DNA of 64,000 nucleotides from Marinobacter sp. EhC06. GTDB taxonomy: Bacteria > Pseudomonadota > Gammaproteobacteria > Pseudomonadales > Oleiphilaceae. Positions 36,740 to 46,047 of this stretch are shown here, piece by piece (position 1 is the first letter of the stretch; each line of letters begins with the position of its first letter). The stretch spans positions 62,001 through 126,000 of the forward strand of contig NZ_LXYO01000037.1 of the NCBI RefSeq assembly GCF_001650915.1. The letters are read 5' to 3'. Below the pieces are notes generated by a model that was not told the DNA's origin, searched no databases, and saw nothing but the letters and a program-made list of their open reading frames with translations. A program made the translations under genes and the position numbers.

Positions 36740-36765
36740 GGTCAGATGAAAGCTTTCATCTGACC
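36740..36765. terminator. Perfect 26-base palindrome between convergent genes
   Basis: The half-site GGTCAGATGAAAG is followed at once by its exact complement. It sits 13 bases after the HAD gene stop and 15 before the rlmI stop, so it is probably a shared 3'-end structure. It belongs to the same family as the hairpins at 31637 and 63816. Confidence 0.65.
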
Positions 36766-36780
36766 CCGACTTCAAATGCT

Positions 36781-37977
36781 TCAGAAGAAGCCTGTCAGTG
36801 AGCGGACAAAGCAGGATTTGATGTAATCGGTCTCGGGAATACCCGGGATCACTGGATGATCCGGAGCCTGATGCCCCTGCTCCAACAACTGGACAAAGCG
36901 GTCGATCTTCCGGCCGCTGCCACGAATGATGTCCACCAGCTTCTCCTGCGAGAGGTGCATGGAACAGGATGCGGACACCAGTATGCCGTCGCGCTCCAGC
37001 AACCGCAGACCGAGCTGATTCAGCCGTGCATAGGCCTCTTCCCCCGCTTTCTGGTCCCGGCGCCGGGGAATCAGTGCCGGCGGATCCAGCACCACCACAT
37101 CAAACTTCTCCTTGTCATCCGCCAGCGCCTTCAGGGCTTCGAAGGCGTCGCCCTCTATCGTTTCCACATTGTCCAGGCCGTTGAGCCTGGCGTTGTGGTG
37201 GACCGAATCAATGGCACTGGCCGAGCTGTCCACACAGGTAACCTGGGTGGCCCCCGCACAGGCTGCCTGGATACCCCAACCACCAACGTAACTGAACACA
37301 TCCAGTACCCGCTTACCCGGCGCATAAGCCTGCAAACGGGCACGATTCATCCGATGATCATAGAACCAGCCCGTCTTCTGCCCGCCTTCCAGGGGCACCT
37401 CGAAACGGACCCCGTTCTCCTCAACTTCCAGCAGACTGATTTCAGCGCCATGGGCCTGCTCCACGTAGGAATCCAGCCCCTCCACCTTGCGCATCTTGCC
37501 ATCGTTCTTGAGGATGATCGCCTCCGGGTGCACCAGCCGCTGTACCGCCCGGACAACCGCGTCCTTCATGGCCTCCATACCGGCCGTGGAAATCTGCACC
37601 ACCACCGTGGCATCAAACCGGTCAATCACCAGCCCCGAAAGCCCGTCACTGTCGCCAAATACCCAACGGTAAAACGGCTTGTCAAAAAGCCGCTCCCGCA
37701 GCGCAAGCGCAGCCTCCATCCGCTGGGTCAACCGCTGAGGTGTCATACCGTGCCCCGGGTCCCGACTGATCAGCCGGCCACAAATCAGCGCATGGGGGTT
37801 CACGAACACCGTACCCAGTGGCTTGTCATTCGAAGCCCGAAGCTCCGCCTGAACACCAGCCTCGAAATCCGTCAGCGGGCTGCGGCGGGTATCCACCTCA
37901 TTACTGTATACCCAGAGATGGCCAGCACGGAGACGGCGCTCTGCGCCTTTTCGAAGATACAGAACCGGAAAATTCAT
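36781..37977 (-). CDS. rlmI: 23S rRNA m5C1962 methyltransferase RlmI
   Basis: A SAM-dependent methyltransferase acting on 23S rRNA. The 398 residues begin with a PUA domain (about 1-80, LYLRKGAERRLRAGHLWVY) for RNA binding. The Rossmann methyltransferase has VLDVFSYVGGWGIQAA as the SAM loop (about residue 225) and VVLDPPALIPRR as motif IV (about 298). The cysteine of SASCSMHL (about 345) is a candidate catalytic residue. The ATG at 37977 is chosen because AGGTGG lies five bases upstream; a GTG at 37986 would fall within that site. Confidence 0.9.
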   Translation of the reverse strand: MNFPVLYLRKGAERRLRAGHLWVYSNEVDTRRSPLTDFEAGVQAELRASNDKPLGTVFVNPHALICGRLISRDPGHGMTPQRLTQRMEAALALRERLFDKPFYRWVFGDSDGLSGLVIDRFDATVVVQISTAGMEAMKDAVVRAVQRLVHPEAIILKNDGKMRKVEGLDSYVEQAHGAEISLLEVEENGVRFEVPLEGGQKTGWFYDHRMNRARLQAYAPGKRVLDVFSYVGGWGIQAACAGATQVTCVDSSASAIDSVHHNARLNGLDNVETIEGDAFEALKALADDKEKFDVVVLDPPALIPRRRDQKAGEEAYARLNQLGLRLLERDGILVSASCSMHLSQEKLVDIIRGSGRKIDRFVQLLEQGHQAPDHPVIPGIPETDYIKSCFVRSLTGFF

Positions 37978-38047
37978 AAAGACCACCTGGAAGGGAAAGA
38001 CAGGGATTATACAAGATGAGTTGAAACTGATACCGATGTATGACGGT

Positions 38048-38148
38048 CTGACGTGGCTGGCCTTCCAAAACTGTGCGGAGCCAGGGATGGCGGAGCCAAG
38101 CGTACAAGGACGTATTCACAGCGTGTTTTGGAAGGCCCGCCACGTCAG
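38048..38148. repeat. Long inverted-repeat element (copy B)
   Basis: Arms at 38048-38071 and 38125-38148 are 24 bases with one mismatch and share the core GGCCTTCCAAAAC. The 53-base interior (GCGGAGCCAGGGATGG, then CCAAGCGTACAAGGACG) resembles the left interior of copy A at 2439-2629. It lies between gcvH and rlmI, 22 bases after the gcvH stop. Confidence 0.75.
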
Positions 38149-38170
38149 GCCAGCCTCCCAAGTGGAAGCG

Positions 38171-38563
38171 TTACTCCTCGGCCGCCACATGCTCCGCATA
38201 AGCTGCAGAATCCATCAGGCCATCCAGCTCACCGGCATCCTCAAGCCGAACCTTGTAAAGCCAGCCGTCGCCATAAGGATCTTCGTTAACCTTCTCCGGC
38301 TCATCCTCGAGGCTCTCATTCACCTCGATAACCTCACCAGTCACAGGGCTGAACACATCCGAAGCCGACTTGACCGACTCCGCAACGCCGGCTTCCTCGC
38401 CACCATTCACGGTGGCGCCCACATCCGGAACACCGATATAAACCACATCGCCCAGCTGCTCCTGGGCAAAATCGGTAATGCCGACCGTCGCCGTGCCATC
38501 ATCTGACACGCGAACCCATTGATGGGTCTCAATGTATTTCAGGTCTGCGGGTATCTCACTCAT
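38171..38563 (-). CDS. gcvH: Glycine cleavage system H protein
   Basis: The H protein carries the lipoyl arm that shuttles aminomethyl groups in glycine breakdown. The 130-residue length is typical. The lipoylated lysine is Lys65 in ESVKSASDVFSP. No gcvT or gcvP lies nearby; a solo gcvH may also serve lipoate relay, which is known in other bacteria, but nothing here proves that. It is preceded by CAGGAAAC as ribosome-binding site and followed by repeat copy B. Confidence 0.96.
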   Translation of the reverse strand: MSEIPADLKYIETHQWVRVSDDGTATVGITDFAQEQLGDVVYIGVPDVGATVNGGEEAGVAESVKSASDVFSPVTGEVIEVNESLEDEPEKVNEDPYGDGWLYKVRLEDAGELDGLMDSAAYAEHVAAEE

Positions 38564-38609
38564 AGTCTGGTTTCCTGAACGAATTTTTTGCGCAGTTTAA
38601 CTGAAGACG

Positions 38610-39500
38610 TTAACTCCAGCGAACCTCACTTGCCAGCTTCATGAACGAATTCAGGTAATCTACCTCCCGATCCCGTTCACGAAGGCCCAGGAAGATCTGT
38701 TTGTGAATCCCCGCCTCACCCAACTGCACCGGCCGAACCGGAATCCGGCCCCCGTAATCCTCAACCAGCCACCGCGGAAGCGCAGCTACCCCACGACCTG
38801 CGGCAACCATTTGCAACATGATATCGGTGGTCTCGATAGTTTTATGTCGCGCAGGACTGGCATGGGCCGGCAACAGGAACCGCGTGTAGATATCGAGACG
38901 CTCGATCTCTACCGGGTAGGTGATCAGGGTTTCTTTTTCCAGATCCTCGGGTTCAGCCCACGCTTTTTCTGCCAGCACGTGGTCCGCTGCCACCACCAGC
39001 ACCTGCTCGTAGTCGAACACAGGCTCGAAAACCAAGCCCGGGCGGTGCAACGGGTCCGGAGTCACCAGCATGTCGATGTCGTGACCAAACAGTGCGCCAA
39101 TGCCGCCAAACTGGAATTTCTGCTTCACATCCACATCCACCCCGGGCCAGTCTTCCAGGTAGGGCCCGACCACTTTCAGCAACCATTGATAGCACGGATG
39201 ACACTCCATCCCGATTCGCAGCGTGCCACGCTGCCCCCTGGCAAACTGACCAATCAGCATTTCCGCATGCTCCATCTGCGGCAACAGTCTGTTGGCGAGT
39301 GACAGCAAATACTCACCAGACTGAGTGAGCCTGAGCTGCCGCCCTTCCCGCACCCAGATGTCGGTACCCAGCAGCTGTTCCAGCTTACGAATGGAATGGC
39401 TGAGGGCAGACTGGGTCAGATGCAGGCGTTCGGCGGCTGACGTCAGAGAACCCTGCTGATTGACCGCCCTGAGAATTTCCAGATGGCTCCGCTCGATCAT
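38610..39500 (-). CDS. metR: LysR-type regulator MetR
   Basis: MetR activates metE with homocysteine as co-inducer. The 296 residues have an N-terminal winged helix (HLTQSALSHSIRKLEQLLG, about 29-47) and a substrate-binding domain with RIGMECHPCYQWL (about 94), a stretch close to E. coli MetR (RIAIECHSCIQWL), and PVEIERLDIYTRFLLPA. The ATG at 39500 (MIERSHLEIL) matches the E. coli start; a GTG six bases upstream is in frame. It is divergent from metE, the classic arrangement, with two MetR-like sites between. Confidence 0.93.
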   Translation of the reverse strand: MIERSHLEILRAVNQQGSLTSAAERLHLTQSALSHSIRKLEQLLGTDIWVREGRQLRLTQSGEYLLSLANRLLPQMEHAEMLIGQFARGQRGTLRIGMECHPCYQWLLKVVGPYLEDWPGVDVDVKQKFQFGGIGALFGHDIDMLVTPDPLHRPGLVFEPVFDYEQVLVVAADHVLAEKAWAEPEDLEKETLITYPVEIERLDIYTRFLLPAHASPARHKTIETTDIMLQMVAAGRGVAALPRWLVEDYGGRIPVRPVQLGEAGIHKQIFLGLRERDREVDYLNSFMKLASEVRWS

Positions 39501-39514
39501 CGACACCCCATATA

Positions 39515-39558
39515 TGACTAATATTCATCGTTGCCTGAAATAATACCATTATTTTTCA
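39515..39558. promoter_or_regulatory. Two MetR-type operator candidates between metR and metE
   Basis: TGACTAATATTCA (39515-39527) matches the MetR consensus TGAA-N5-TTCA at seven of eight positions. TGAAATAAT-ACC-ATTATTTTTCA (39536-39558) is a second, longer palindrome starting TGAA and ending TTCA. Both lie in the 118-base divergent gap. Confidence 0.5.
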
Positions 39559-39618
39559 TCCATCCAGACAGATACTCTGCCCTTGTTGCAAACCAAAGAA
39601 CCAAGCAGAGGACACATC

Positions 39619-41898
39619 ATGGTAACTACACACTCTCTCGGCTTCCCCCGTATTGGCGCCCGCCGCGAGTTGAAATTTGCCCAGGAAGCCTTCTGGAAAG
39701 GCCAGATCAACGAGGAGGAACTGCAGATTACCGGTGCCGATCTTCGGCGCAGGCATTGGCAGAACCAACACCAACTTGACCAGGTGCCCGTCGGCGACTT
39801 CTCCTTTTACGATCAGGTACTGGACATGAGCTTCACCCTGGGCAATGTGCCCGAGCGGGTGGGCGACACCGGCGGCAATGAGCTTGACCGCTATTTTCGA
39901 GTGGCCCGGGGCCGCTCCGGGCGGGAATCAGCATGCTGTGGTGTTCAGGCCGGGGAAATGACCAAATGGTTCGACACCAATTACCACTACATCGTGCCCG
40001 AGTTTCACCAGCACACACGTTTCCAACTCAATGGCAACCGGCTGATCGAACAGATCACCGAGGCCCGGGCTCAGGGGCTCACCCCGAAGCCGGTGATCAT
40101 CGGACCGGTCACCTACCTCTGGCTGGGCAAAGCCAAAGATGAGAGTGATCGGCTTTCGCTGCTGGAATCGCTGCTGCCTGTTTACTCACAGCTTCTGGAT
40201 CTACTGGCAGAGCATGACATTGAGTGGGTTCAGGTAGACGAACCCGCGCTTGTGACCGACCTGGACGCAGACTGGCGCCACGCCTTCAGCCTGGCCTACC
40301 ACCACCTTAAAACCAGCGCTCCAAAGCTGTTGGTAACCACTTACTTCGGTGAGTTGCGTGAAAACCTGCAACTGGCCTGTGAGCTACCTGTGGCGGGATT
40401 GCATCTGGACGCCATCAGCGCCCCGCAGGAAGTCGCCCGGGTGGTCGATTGGCTGCCTCCGCACAAGCATCTGTCTCTGGGCGTCATTAATGGCCGGAAT
40501 ATCTGGAAAACGGATCTGGAGAAAGTCCTGGACTGGCTGGAACCGGTCTACGAAAAGTTGGGGAATCGTCTCTGGCTCGCGCCATCCTGCTCTCTGCTCC
40601 ATGTGCCTGTCGATCTCGCGAGCGAAGAAAAGCTGGATCCGGAAATCCGCAGCTGGCTGGCATTTGCAATTCAAAAGTTGGACGAGCTGAATACTCTCTC
40701 CACGGCGTTGAATCACGGCAGAGCAGCCGTTCGCAAACAGCTGGCAGAATCGACGGTCGCCGTGAATAACCGGAAAACGTCCGCACGAGTGCACGATGCC
40801 TCTGTCCGGGCCCGAATCGCTGACATCAGCCCGGTACTCGGACAGCGCCAAAGCCCGTACCCGGACCGCATCAACACCCAACAGCAGAAGCTTGGTTTAC
40901 CACGCTTCCCTACCACCACCATCGGCTCCTTTCCCCAGACGCGGGATATTCGCCAGACCCGGCTACAGTTCCGCAGGGGCGAGCTGACAGAAGCGGATTA
41001 CACCCGTCGGATTCGGGAAGAAGTGCGTCGCTGCGTCGCCGAGCAGGAGGCCCTCGGGCTCGATGTTCTTGTCCACGGCGAGGCCGAGCGCAATGACATG
41101 GTCGAGTATTTCGGCGAGCAGTTGGACGGCTATGCCTTCAGCCAATTCGGTTGGGTACAGTCCTACGGGTCCCGGTGCGTGAAGCCCCCCATCCTGTTCG
41201 GTGACATCTCACGCCCGAACCCCATGACCGTCGAGTGGATCCGCTACGCCCAGTCGCTCACCGAAAAGCCTCTGAAGGGCATGCTGACGGGCCCCGTCAC
41301 CATTCTTAACTGGTCGTTCGTACGAGACGATCAGCCACGACGGGAGAGTTGTCTTCAGTTGGCACTGGCAATCCGGGAGGAGGTACTTGATCTGGAGGCC
41401 GCCGGGGTTGGCATTATCCAGATTGATGAAGCCGCCCTGAGGGAAGGCCTGCCGCTAAGGCAATCCGATTGGAACGACTACCTGGGCTGGGCCATCGAAG
41501 CCTTCCGGATTGCTGCAAATGGCGTTCGCGACGAAACCCAGATCCACACCCACATGTGCTACTCGGAATTCAACGACATTATTGAAGCCATCGCCCGAAT
41601 GGATGCGGACGTTATCACCATCGAAACCTCCCGCTCGGACATGGAACTTCTCGATGCCTTCCGTGGCTTCCAGTATCCAAACGACATCGGCCCAGGAGTC
41701 TACGACATCCACTCACCCAACATTCCGGACAGCGAGCAGATCCGATCATTGATGGTGAAAGCAGCAGAGCGGATACCGGCGGAGCGGCTATGGGTTAACC
41801 CGGACTGTGGCCTGAAGACTCGCCAATGGGAGGAGGTGCTTCCCGCCTTGAGAAGCATGGTCGCTGCTGCTCGGGAACTGCGGACAAGCCTTCAGTAA
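39619..41898 (+). CDS. metE: Cobalamin-independent methionine synthase MetE
   Basis: MetE transfers the methyl group of 5-methyl-tetrahydropteroyl-tri-glutamate to homocysteine without B12. The 759 residues start MVTTHSLGFPRIGARRELK, with GAGGA upstream; the frame is open for 12 more codons before that. The C-terminal barrel holds the zinc ligands: His of THMCYSEFNDI plus its Cys, a Glu in this barrel, and the Cys of NPDCGLKTR near the end. LVHGEAERNDMVEYF is also present. Its stop overlaps the convergent cpdA stop by seven bases. Confidence 0.96.
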   Translation: MVTTHSLGFPRIGARRELKFAQEAFWKGQINEEELQITGADLRRRHWQNQHQLDQVPVGDFSFYDQVLDMSFTLGNVPERVGDTGGNELDRYFRVARGRSGRESACCGVQAGEMTKWFDTNYHYIVPEFHQHTRFQLNGNRLIEQITEARAQGLTPKPVIIGPVTYLWLGKAKDESDRLSLLESLLPVYSQLLDLLAEHDIEWVQVDEPALVTDLDADWRHAFSLAYHHLKTSAPKLLVTTYFGELRENLQLACELPVAGLHLDAISAPQEVARVVDWLPPHKHLSLGVINGRNIWKTDLEKVLDWLEPVYEKLGNRLWLAPSCSLLHVPVDLASEEKLDPEIRSWLAFAIQKLDELNTLSTALNHGRAAVRKQLAESTVAVNNRKTSARVHDASVRARIADISPVLGQRQSPYPDRINTQQQKLGLPRFPTTTIGSFPQTRDIRQTRLQFRRGELTEADYTRRIREEVRRCVAEQEALGLDVLVHGEAERNDMVEYFGEQLDGYAFSQFGWVQSYGSRCVKPPILFGDISRPNPMTVEWIRYAQSLTEKPLKGMLTGPVTILNWSFVRDDQPRRESCLQLALAIREEVLDLEAAGVGIIQIDEAALREGLPLRQSDWNDYLGWAIEAFRIAANGVRDETQIHTHMCYSEFNDIIEAIARMDADVITIETSRSDMELLDAFRGFQYPNDIGPGVYDIHSPNIPDSEQIRSLMVKAAERIPAERLWVNPDCGLKTRQWEEVLPALRSMVAAARELRTSLQ

Positions 41899-42698
41899 CC
41901 CGTACTGTTCTGATCCAGCTCGAACTGGAAATCTTTCGCCCGGCGGACTTCCGTGGTGAAGTCCCCGGACTCGTGGAATTCGAGCCAACGGTAGCCAGGC
42001 GGAAGGTCCTCAACCGAAAACTTGCTGGAACCTGAGGTAAACTGGATACAGGTGGACGGCGTGGCCAGAAGTTGCACGCCGTTACGTTCGCGCTCATGCT
42101 CCTGGTGAATGTGCCCCCACAACACGATCCTTACCTGAGGGAATCGATCGACCACCTGCCAGAACGCGTCCCGGTTGGTAAGTCCAATTTTTTCCATCCA
42201 GTCAGAACCAATATCCACCGGGTGGTGATGCAAAGCAACGACCGCTGGCATATCCGGGTGCCGCTCCAGGGCTTGGGCCAGGAAATCCAGCTCTGAATCG
42301 GCCAGAGCCCCAAAAACCCTACCGGGCACGGAGGAGTCCAGCATGATGAACTGCCAGCCACCCCGGATCACATGCCGGGCGCAGGCATCATACTCGCCAG
42401 CGACTGTCACCAGGTTAGCCGCATGATCATGGTTACCGGCAATCCAGACTGATGGGCAGGAAAATACTTTCAGGCTCTCGCCAAACACACGGTAGGCTTC
42501 CACCGACCCATCCTGGGCAAGGTCTCCGGTGGCCAGAATCAGGTCCGGCTGGCCGTGTACTTTCAGTACCTCTGCAATAACCGCTTGCAGGCTTTCCCGG
42601 GTTCTGACGCCCAACAGGTCTCCATCGGCACGCGCCATCAGGTGGGGATCAGTCAGCTGCAGTACCCGCAGTGGCCGGGCTTGTTCCTTTATGGTCAT
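41892..42698 (-). CDS. cpdA: 3',5'-cyclic AMP phosphodiesterase CpdA
   Basis: CpdA hydrolyses cAMP and so limits signalling through CRP/Vfr. The 268 residues carry the calcineurin-like metal motifs in order: LTDPHLMA (about 16-23), GDLAQDG (about 57), GNHDHA (about 88), HHHPVDIG (about 157) and GHIHQEHE (about 196). It has the position it holds in Pseudomonas, next to the DUF1249 and nudF genes, but a 200-base gap separates it from those, and nothing recognisable was seen in the gap. Confidence 0.92.
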   Translation of the reverse strand: MTIKEQARPLRVLQLTDPHLMARADGDLLGVRTRESLQAVIAEVLKVHGQPDLILATGDLAQDGSVEAYRVFGESLKVFSCPSVWIAGNHDHAANLVTVAGEYDACARHVIRGGWQFIMLDSSVPGRVFGALADSELDFLAQALERHPDMPAVVALHHHPVDIGSDWMEKIGLTNRDAFWQVVDRFPQVRIVLWGHIHQEHERERNGVQLLATPSTCIQFTSGSSKFSVEDLPPGYRWLEFHESGDFTTEVRRAKDFQFELDQNSTGY

Positions 42699-42900
42699 GG
42701 CTTTCTGGATCTACTCACTGGCAATACGTGGTGTTAAACCAAGTGTACGACGCCGGTTCGCGGATTTATCACTTTGGAATCGAACCGGAGTCACATTCTG
42801 GCCAGACTTTGGCGAAATATTGCAATTTTTGACAACTATGGCACATCGTAGAGCCATAGCCACACCACTTTAGTACGGGATGAGCCTATGACAGCCCGCC

Positions 42901-43371
42901 TCAGTCGACGCCTTCACCGGCAGACCAGGCGGCATGCTCCATGGGAAGGTGACCAAACCGAAGACAGTAATCCAGCCAATCGGCAAGGAAACCGTTGACC
43001 TGAACCTTCTCATCCGGGTGGTGCATGAAGCGATTGGGGTAATCATTGACGGGGGCAATCTGGCGATCACGGTAGCAACTGATCACTTCTGCCATAGTGG
43101 CGTCGTGGTAGACCCGCACGGTCATTTGAGGATTATTGAGCCAGCGCCCGGAATTGTGGACCTGTTCAAGAAGCAGGGTTTCGGTGAATTTGGCTGTCTG
43201 AAGCACCTGAATCCGGACTCGTCCCAGATAAAGGTTTTCACGGTGCAGCTCAAATTCGCAGACGGGCTTGCCGTCCACTTCCAGCTGCCGCAATTTCTGT
43301 AGCCGCTGATAGTTCCCATCACACAGGGCACCAAGTTGCCTCAGATCAGGAACGTACCGCTTGGGCTTCAT
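42901..43371 (-). CDS. DUF1249 (YqiB-like) protein of unknown function
   Basis: About 156 residues of the YqiB family: KRYVPDLRQLGALCDGNYQRL at the start and MTVRVYHDATMAEVISC, DYPNRFMHHPDEKVQVNGFLADWL towards the end, both strongly conserved in this family. No enzyme motif is visible, and no function is known to me. The start is placed at the ATG giving MKPKRYVPDL; an ATG at 43386 or a GTG at 43395 would overlap nudF. The conserved nudF-DUF1249-cpdA order hints at a link with nucleotide turnover, but that is guilt by association. Confidence 0.85.
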   Translation of the reverse strand: MKPKRYVPDLRQLGALCDGNYQRLQKLRQLEVDGKPVCEFELHRENLYLGRVRIQVLQTAKFTETLLLEQVHNSGRWLNNPQMTVRVYHDATMAEVISCYRDRQIAPVNDYPNRFMHHPDEKVQVNGFLADWLDYCLRFGHLPMEHAAWSAGEGVD

Positions 43372-43378
43372 GCTCCAC

Positions 43379-44002
43379 TCACCCATCACTGCCACCCTTC
43401 CTCAAACGGGCACGATTCAGTTCGAGCCACTGGAGGGCAATAATGGCGGCAGCGTTGTTGATACGGCCATCGTGGATCATCGCTATGGCATCATCCGAAG
43501 ACACCACATGGGCACGGATGTCCTCGTGTTCGTGTTCCATGCCATAGAGCCCGCCGGCATCTTCGGTGCTCACGCGGCCACAGTACAGATGAATCATCTC
43601 GGTGCTGCCGCCCGGGGATACCAGGTAATCGCAGATTTTTTCCAGCGGTTCAAATGTTAGCCCCGCCTCTTCCTGGCCTTCCCGCTGCGCCACCTCTTCC
43701 GGGCTCTCACCATCTTCGTTCATCCCCGCTACGAGCTCCAGCAGCCAGGGCGACTGGTCGCGGCCCAGGGCACCGAGGCGGAATTGCTCCAGCAGAACCA
43801 CTTCGTCCCGTTCCGGATCGTAGGGCAGCACGCAGGTGGCATCGCCGCGAATAAAGAGTTCGCGGGTGAATACGGGCATGTCCCGGCCATCAAAACGCGG
43901 GTGGGTCAACCAGAGCTTATCCATGCGGAAGAAGCCCTGGAAGACGGTTTCACGTTTCTCGACTTTGACGTCGTTGGCGTTGAACTGGAACGGTTTGGCC
44001 AT
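43379..44002 (-). CDS. nudF: ADP-ribose pyrophosphatase (NudF family)
   Basis: A Nudix hydrolase that splits ADP-ribose and similar sugars to AMP and ribose-5-phosphate. The 207 residues carry the Nudix box from GMNEDGESPEEV to REGQEEAGL (about 92-114), with the REx2EE glutamates in place. A Pro-Gly-Gly-Ser-Thr-Glu stretch after it (PGGSTEMIHLY) is typical of this subfamily. The start MAKPFQFNANDV is supported by gene spacing. The DUF1249 gene overlaps or nearly abuts its end. Confidence 0.92.
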   Translation of the reverse strand: MAKPFQFNANDVKVEKRETVFQGFFRMDKLWLTHPRFDGRDMPVFTRELFIRGDATCVLPYDPERDEVVLLEQFRLGALGRDQSPWLLELVAGMNEDGESPEEVAQREGQEEAGLTFEPLEKICDYLVSPGGSTEMIHLYCGRVSTEDAGGLYGMEHEHEDIRAHVVSSDDAIAMIHDGRINNAAAIIALQWLELNRARLRKGGSDG

Positions 44003-44063
44003 TTTTCATCCGGTCGTTGAATCGACTTGGAACGATAGCCTTTAGTTGGGTATTACTTCAAGT

Positions 44064-45941
44064 TCAAACCTTGTCGTAAAGCTTACTCCCGGACTCCACG
44101 AACTCGCGGGATTTCTCCTGCATGCCGGCATCCACTGCGGATACCTCATCCAGGCCGTGCTCCTTCGCATAATCCCGAACCTCCTGGGAAATCTGCATGG
44201 AGCAGAACTTCGGACCGCACATGGAACAGAAATGCGCCACCTTGGCGGATTCCTTCGGCAGGGTCTCATCGTGGTAGGCGCGAGCCGTATCCGGGTCCAG
44301 ACCGAGGTTGAACTGATCTTCCCAACGGAATTCGAAACGGGCCTTGGAGAGCGCATTATCGCGAATCTGGGCACCCGGGTGCCCCTTCGCCAGGTCGGCG
44401 GCGTGGGCGGCGATCTTGTAAGTAATGATTCCGGTTTTCACATCGTCCTTGTTGGGCAGCCCCAGGTGTTCCTTGGGTGTGACGTAGCAAAGCATGGCAC
44501 AGCCGAACCAGCCGATCATGGCGGCACCAATGCCGGACGTGATGTGATCGTAGCCCGGCGCAATATCGGTAATCAGCGGGCCCAGGGTGTAGAACGGCGC
44601 TTCGTCGCAGCATTCGAGCTGCTTGTCCATATTCTCTTTCACCAGATGCATGGGCACATGGCCGGGGCCTTCAATCATGCACTGCACATCGTGTTTCCAG
44701 GCAATCTTGGTGAGTTCACCGAGGGTTTCCAATTCACCGAACTGCGCTGCGTCGTTGGCATCGGCAATGGAGCCGGGGCGCAGGCCGTCGCCAAGACTGA
44801 ACGACACATCATAGGCTTTCATGATTTCGCAGATATCCTCGAAGTGCTCGTACAGGAAACTTTCCTTGTGATGCGCCAGGCACCATTTGGCCATGATGGA
44901 ACCGCCACGGGAGACGATGCCAGTGGTTCGTTTCGCAGTGAGTGGTACGTGGTGAAGACGAACGCCCGCGTGGATGGTGAAGTAATCCACGCCCTGCTCG
45001 GCCTGTTCAATCAGGGTGTCCCGGAAGATTTCCCAGGTCAGGTCCTCGGCCACACCGCCGACTTTTTCCAGTGCCTGGTAGATCGGCACAGTGCCGATGG
45101 GGACCGGCGAATTGCGAATAATCCACTCCCGGGTTTCATGAATGTTCTTGCCGGTGGATAAATCCATCACCGTATCCGAGCCCCAGCGGATGCCCCAGGT
45201 CAGCTTTTCCACTTCTTCCTCAATGGAGGAACTGACTGCCGAGTTCCCGATGTTGCCGTTGATCTTTACCAAAAAGTTACGGCCAATGATCATTGGCTCG
45301 GTTTCCGGATGATTGATGTTTGCCGGAATGATAGCGCGGCCGCGAGCCACCTCGTCACGGACAAACTCCGGCGTAATTTCAGGAGGCAGATTAGCGCCGA
45401 AGGACTGACCGGGATGCTGGTCTTTCAGCAGCCCCTGCTCCCGGGCTTCCTGCAGTTTCATGTTTTCCCGAATGGCGATGTACTCCATTTCGGGGGTAAT
45501 AATGCCCTGACGAGCGTAATGCATTTGGGAAACGTTATGGCCCGTTTTGGCACGCATGGGTTTGCGCTCATCCATAAACCTCAGTGGGTCGAGCTGCGGA
45601 TCCTTCATGCGGCGGCGGGTGAATTCGGAGGAATAACCGGGGAGTTGTTCCACATCACCGCGCTCCTCAATCCATGCAGCCCTTAAAGGCTTGAGTCCCT
45701 TGCGCAGGTCAATGGTCGCTTCCGGATCGGTGTAGGGGCCAGAGGTGTCGTACACCACAACCGGCGCATTCTTTTCACCGCCCATCTCGGTTGGCGTGTC
45801 CTGCACGGTAATTTCCCGCATGGGCACGCGCAGATCGGGTCGGCTACCCTGTACGTAGATTTTACGTGAGCTTGGCAGGGGTTTAATGGCGGCGGAATCC
45901 ACCTGGGCGGAATCGCTGAGGTAATCAGGTAAGTTGGTCAT
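44064..45941 (-). CDS. thiC: Phosphomethylpyrimidine synthase ThiC
   Basis: A radical-SAM-type enzyme that rearranges aminoimidazole ribotide to HMP-phosphate for thiamine. The 4Fe-4S cysteines are in CSMCGPKFC, about residues 565-573. NSAVSSSIEEEVEKLTWGIRWG and the R-G-G-S-I-M-A-K-W-C stretch are typical. The ATG at 45941 (MTNLPDYL) gives 625 residues, with GGGAG at good spacing; the adjacent ATG at 45944 is possible. A TPP riboswitch lies about 105 bases upstream. Confidence 0.97.
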   Translation of the reverse strand: MTNLPDYLSDSAQVDSAAIKPLPSSRKIYVQGSRPDLRVPMREITVQDTPTEMGGEKNAPVVVYDTSGPYTDPEATIDLRKGLKPLRAAWIEERGDVEQLPGYSSEFTRRRMKDPQLDPLRFMDERKPMRAKTGHNVSQMHYARQGIITPEMEYIAIRENMKLQEAREQGLLKDQHPGQSFGANLPPEITPEFVRDEVARGRAIIPANINHPETEPMIIGRNFLVKINGNIGNSAVSSSIEEEVEKLTWGIRWGSDTVMDLSTGKNIHETREWIIRNSPVPIGTVPIYQALEKVGGVAEDLTWEIFRDTLIEQAEQGVDYFTIHAGVRLHHVPLTAKRTTGIVSRGGSIMAKWCLAHHKESFLYEHFEDICEIMKAYDVSFSLGDGLRPGSIADANDAAQFGELETLGELTKIAWKHDVQCMIEGPGHVPMHLVKENMDKQLECCDEAPFYTLGPLITDIAPGYDHITSGIGAAMIGWFGCAMLCYVTPKEHLGLPNKDDVKTGIITYKIAAHAADLAKGHPGAQIRDNALSKARFEFRWEDQFNLGLDPDTARAYHDETLPKESAKVAHFCSMCGPKFCSMQISQEVRDYAKEHGLDEVSAVDAGMQEKSREFVESGSKLYDKV

Positions 45942-46047
45942 CATTCGCTCCCGGAACAATTTTTGGATTTCGGGTCGCGTATGACGGAGCTCTCGACACG
46001 GATTCCCTCGGGGGAGAACACTGGTCATTCAGCACTGTGGTCTTAAA

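Noticed and set aside
36856..38019. A 387-codon open frame on the plus strand across rlmI.
   Set aside because: Antisense to rlmI; the product is His/Pro/Arg-rich and resembles no family.
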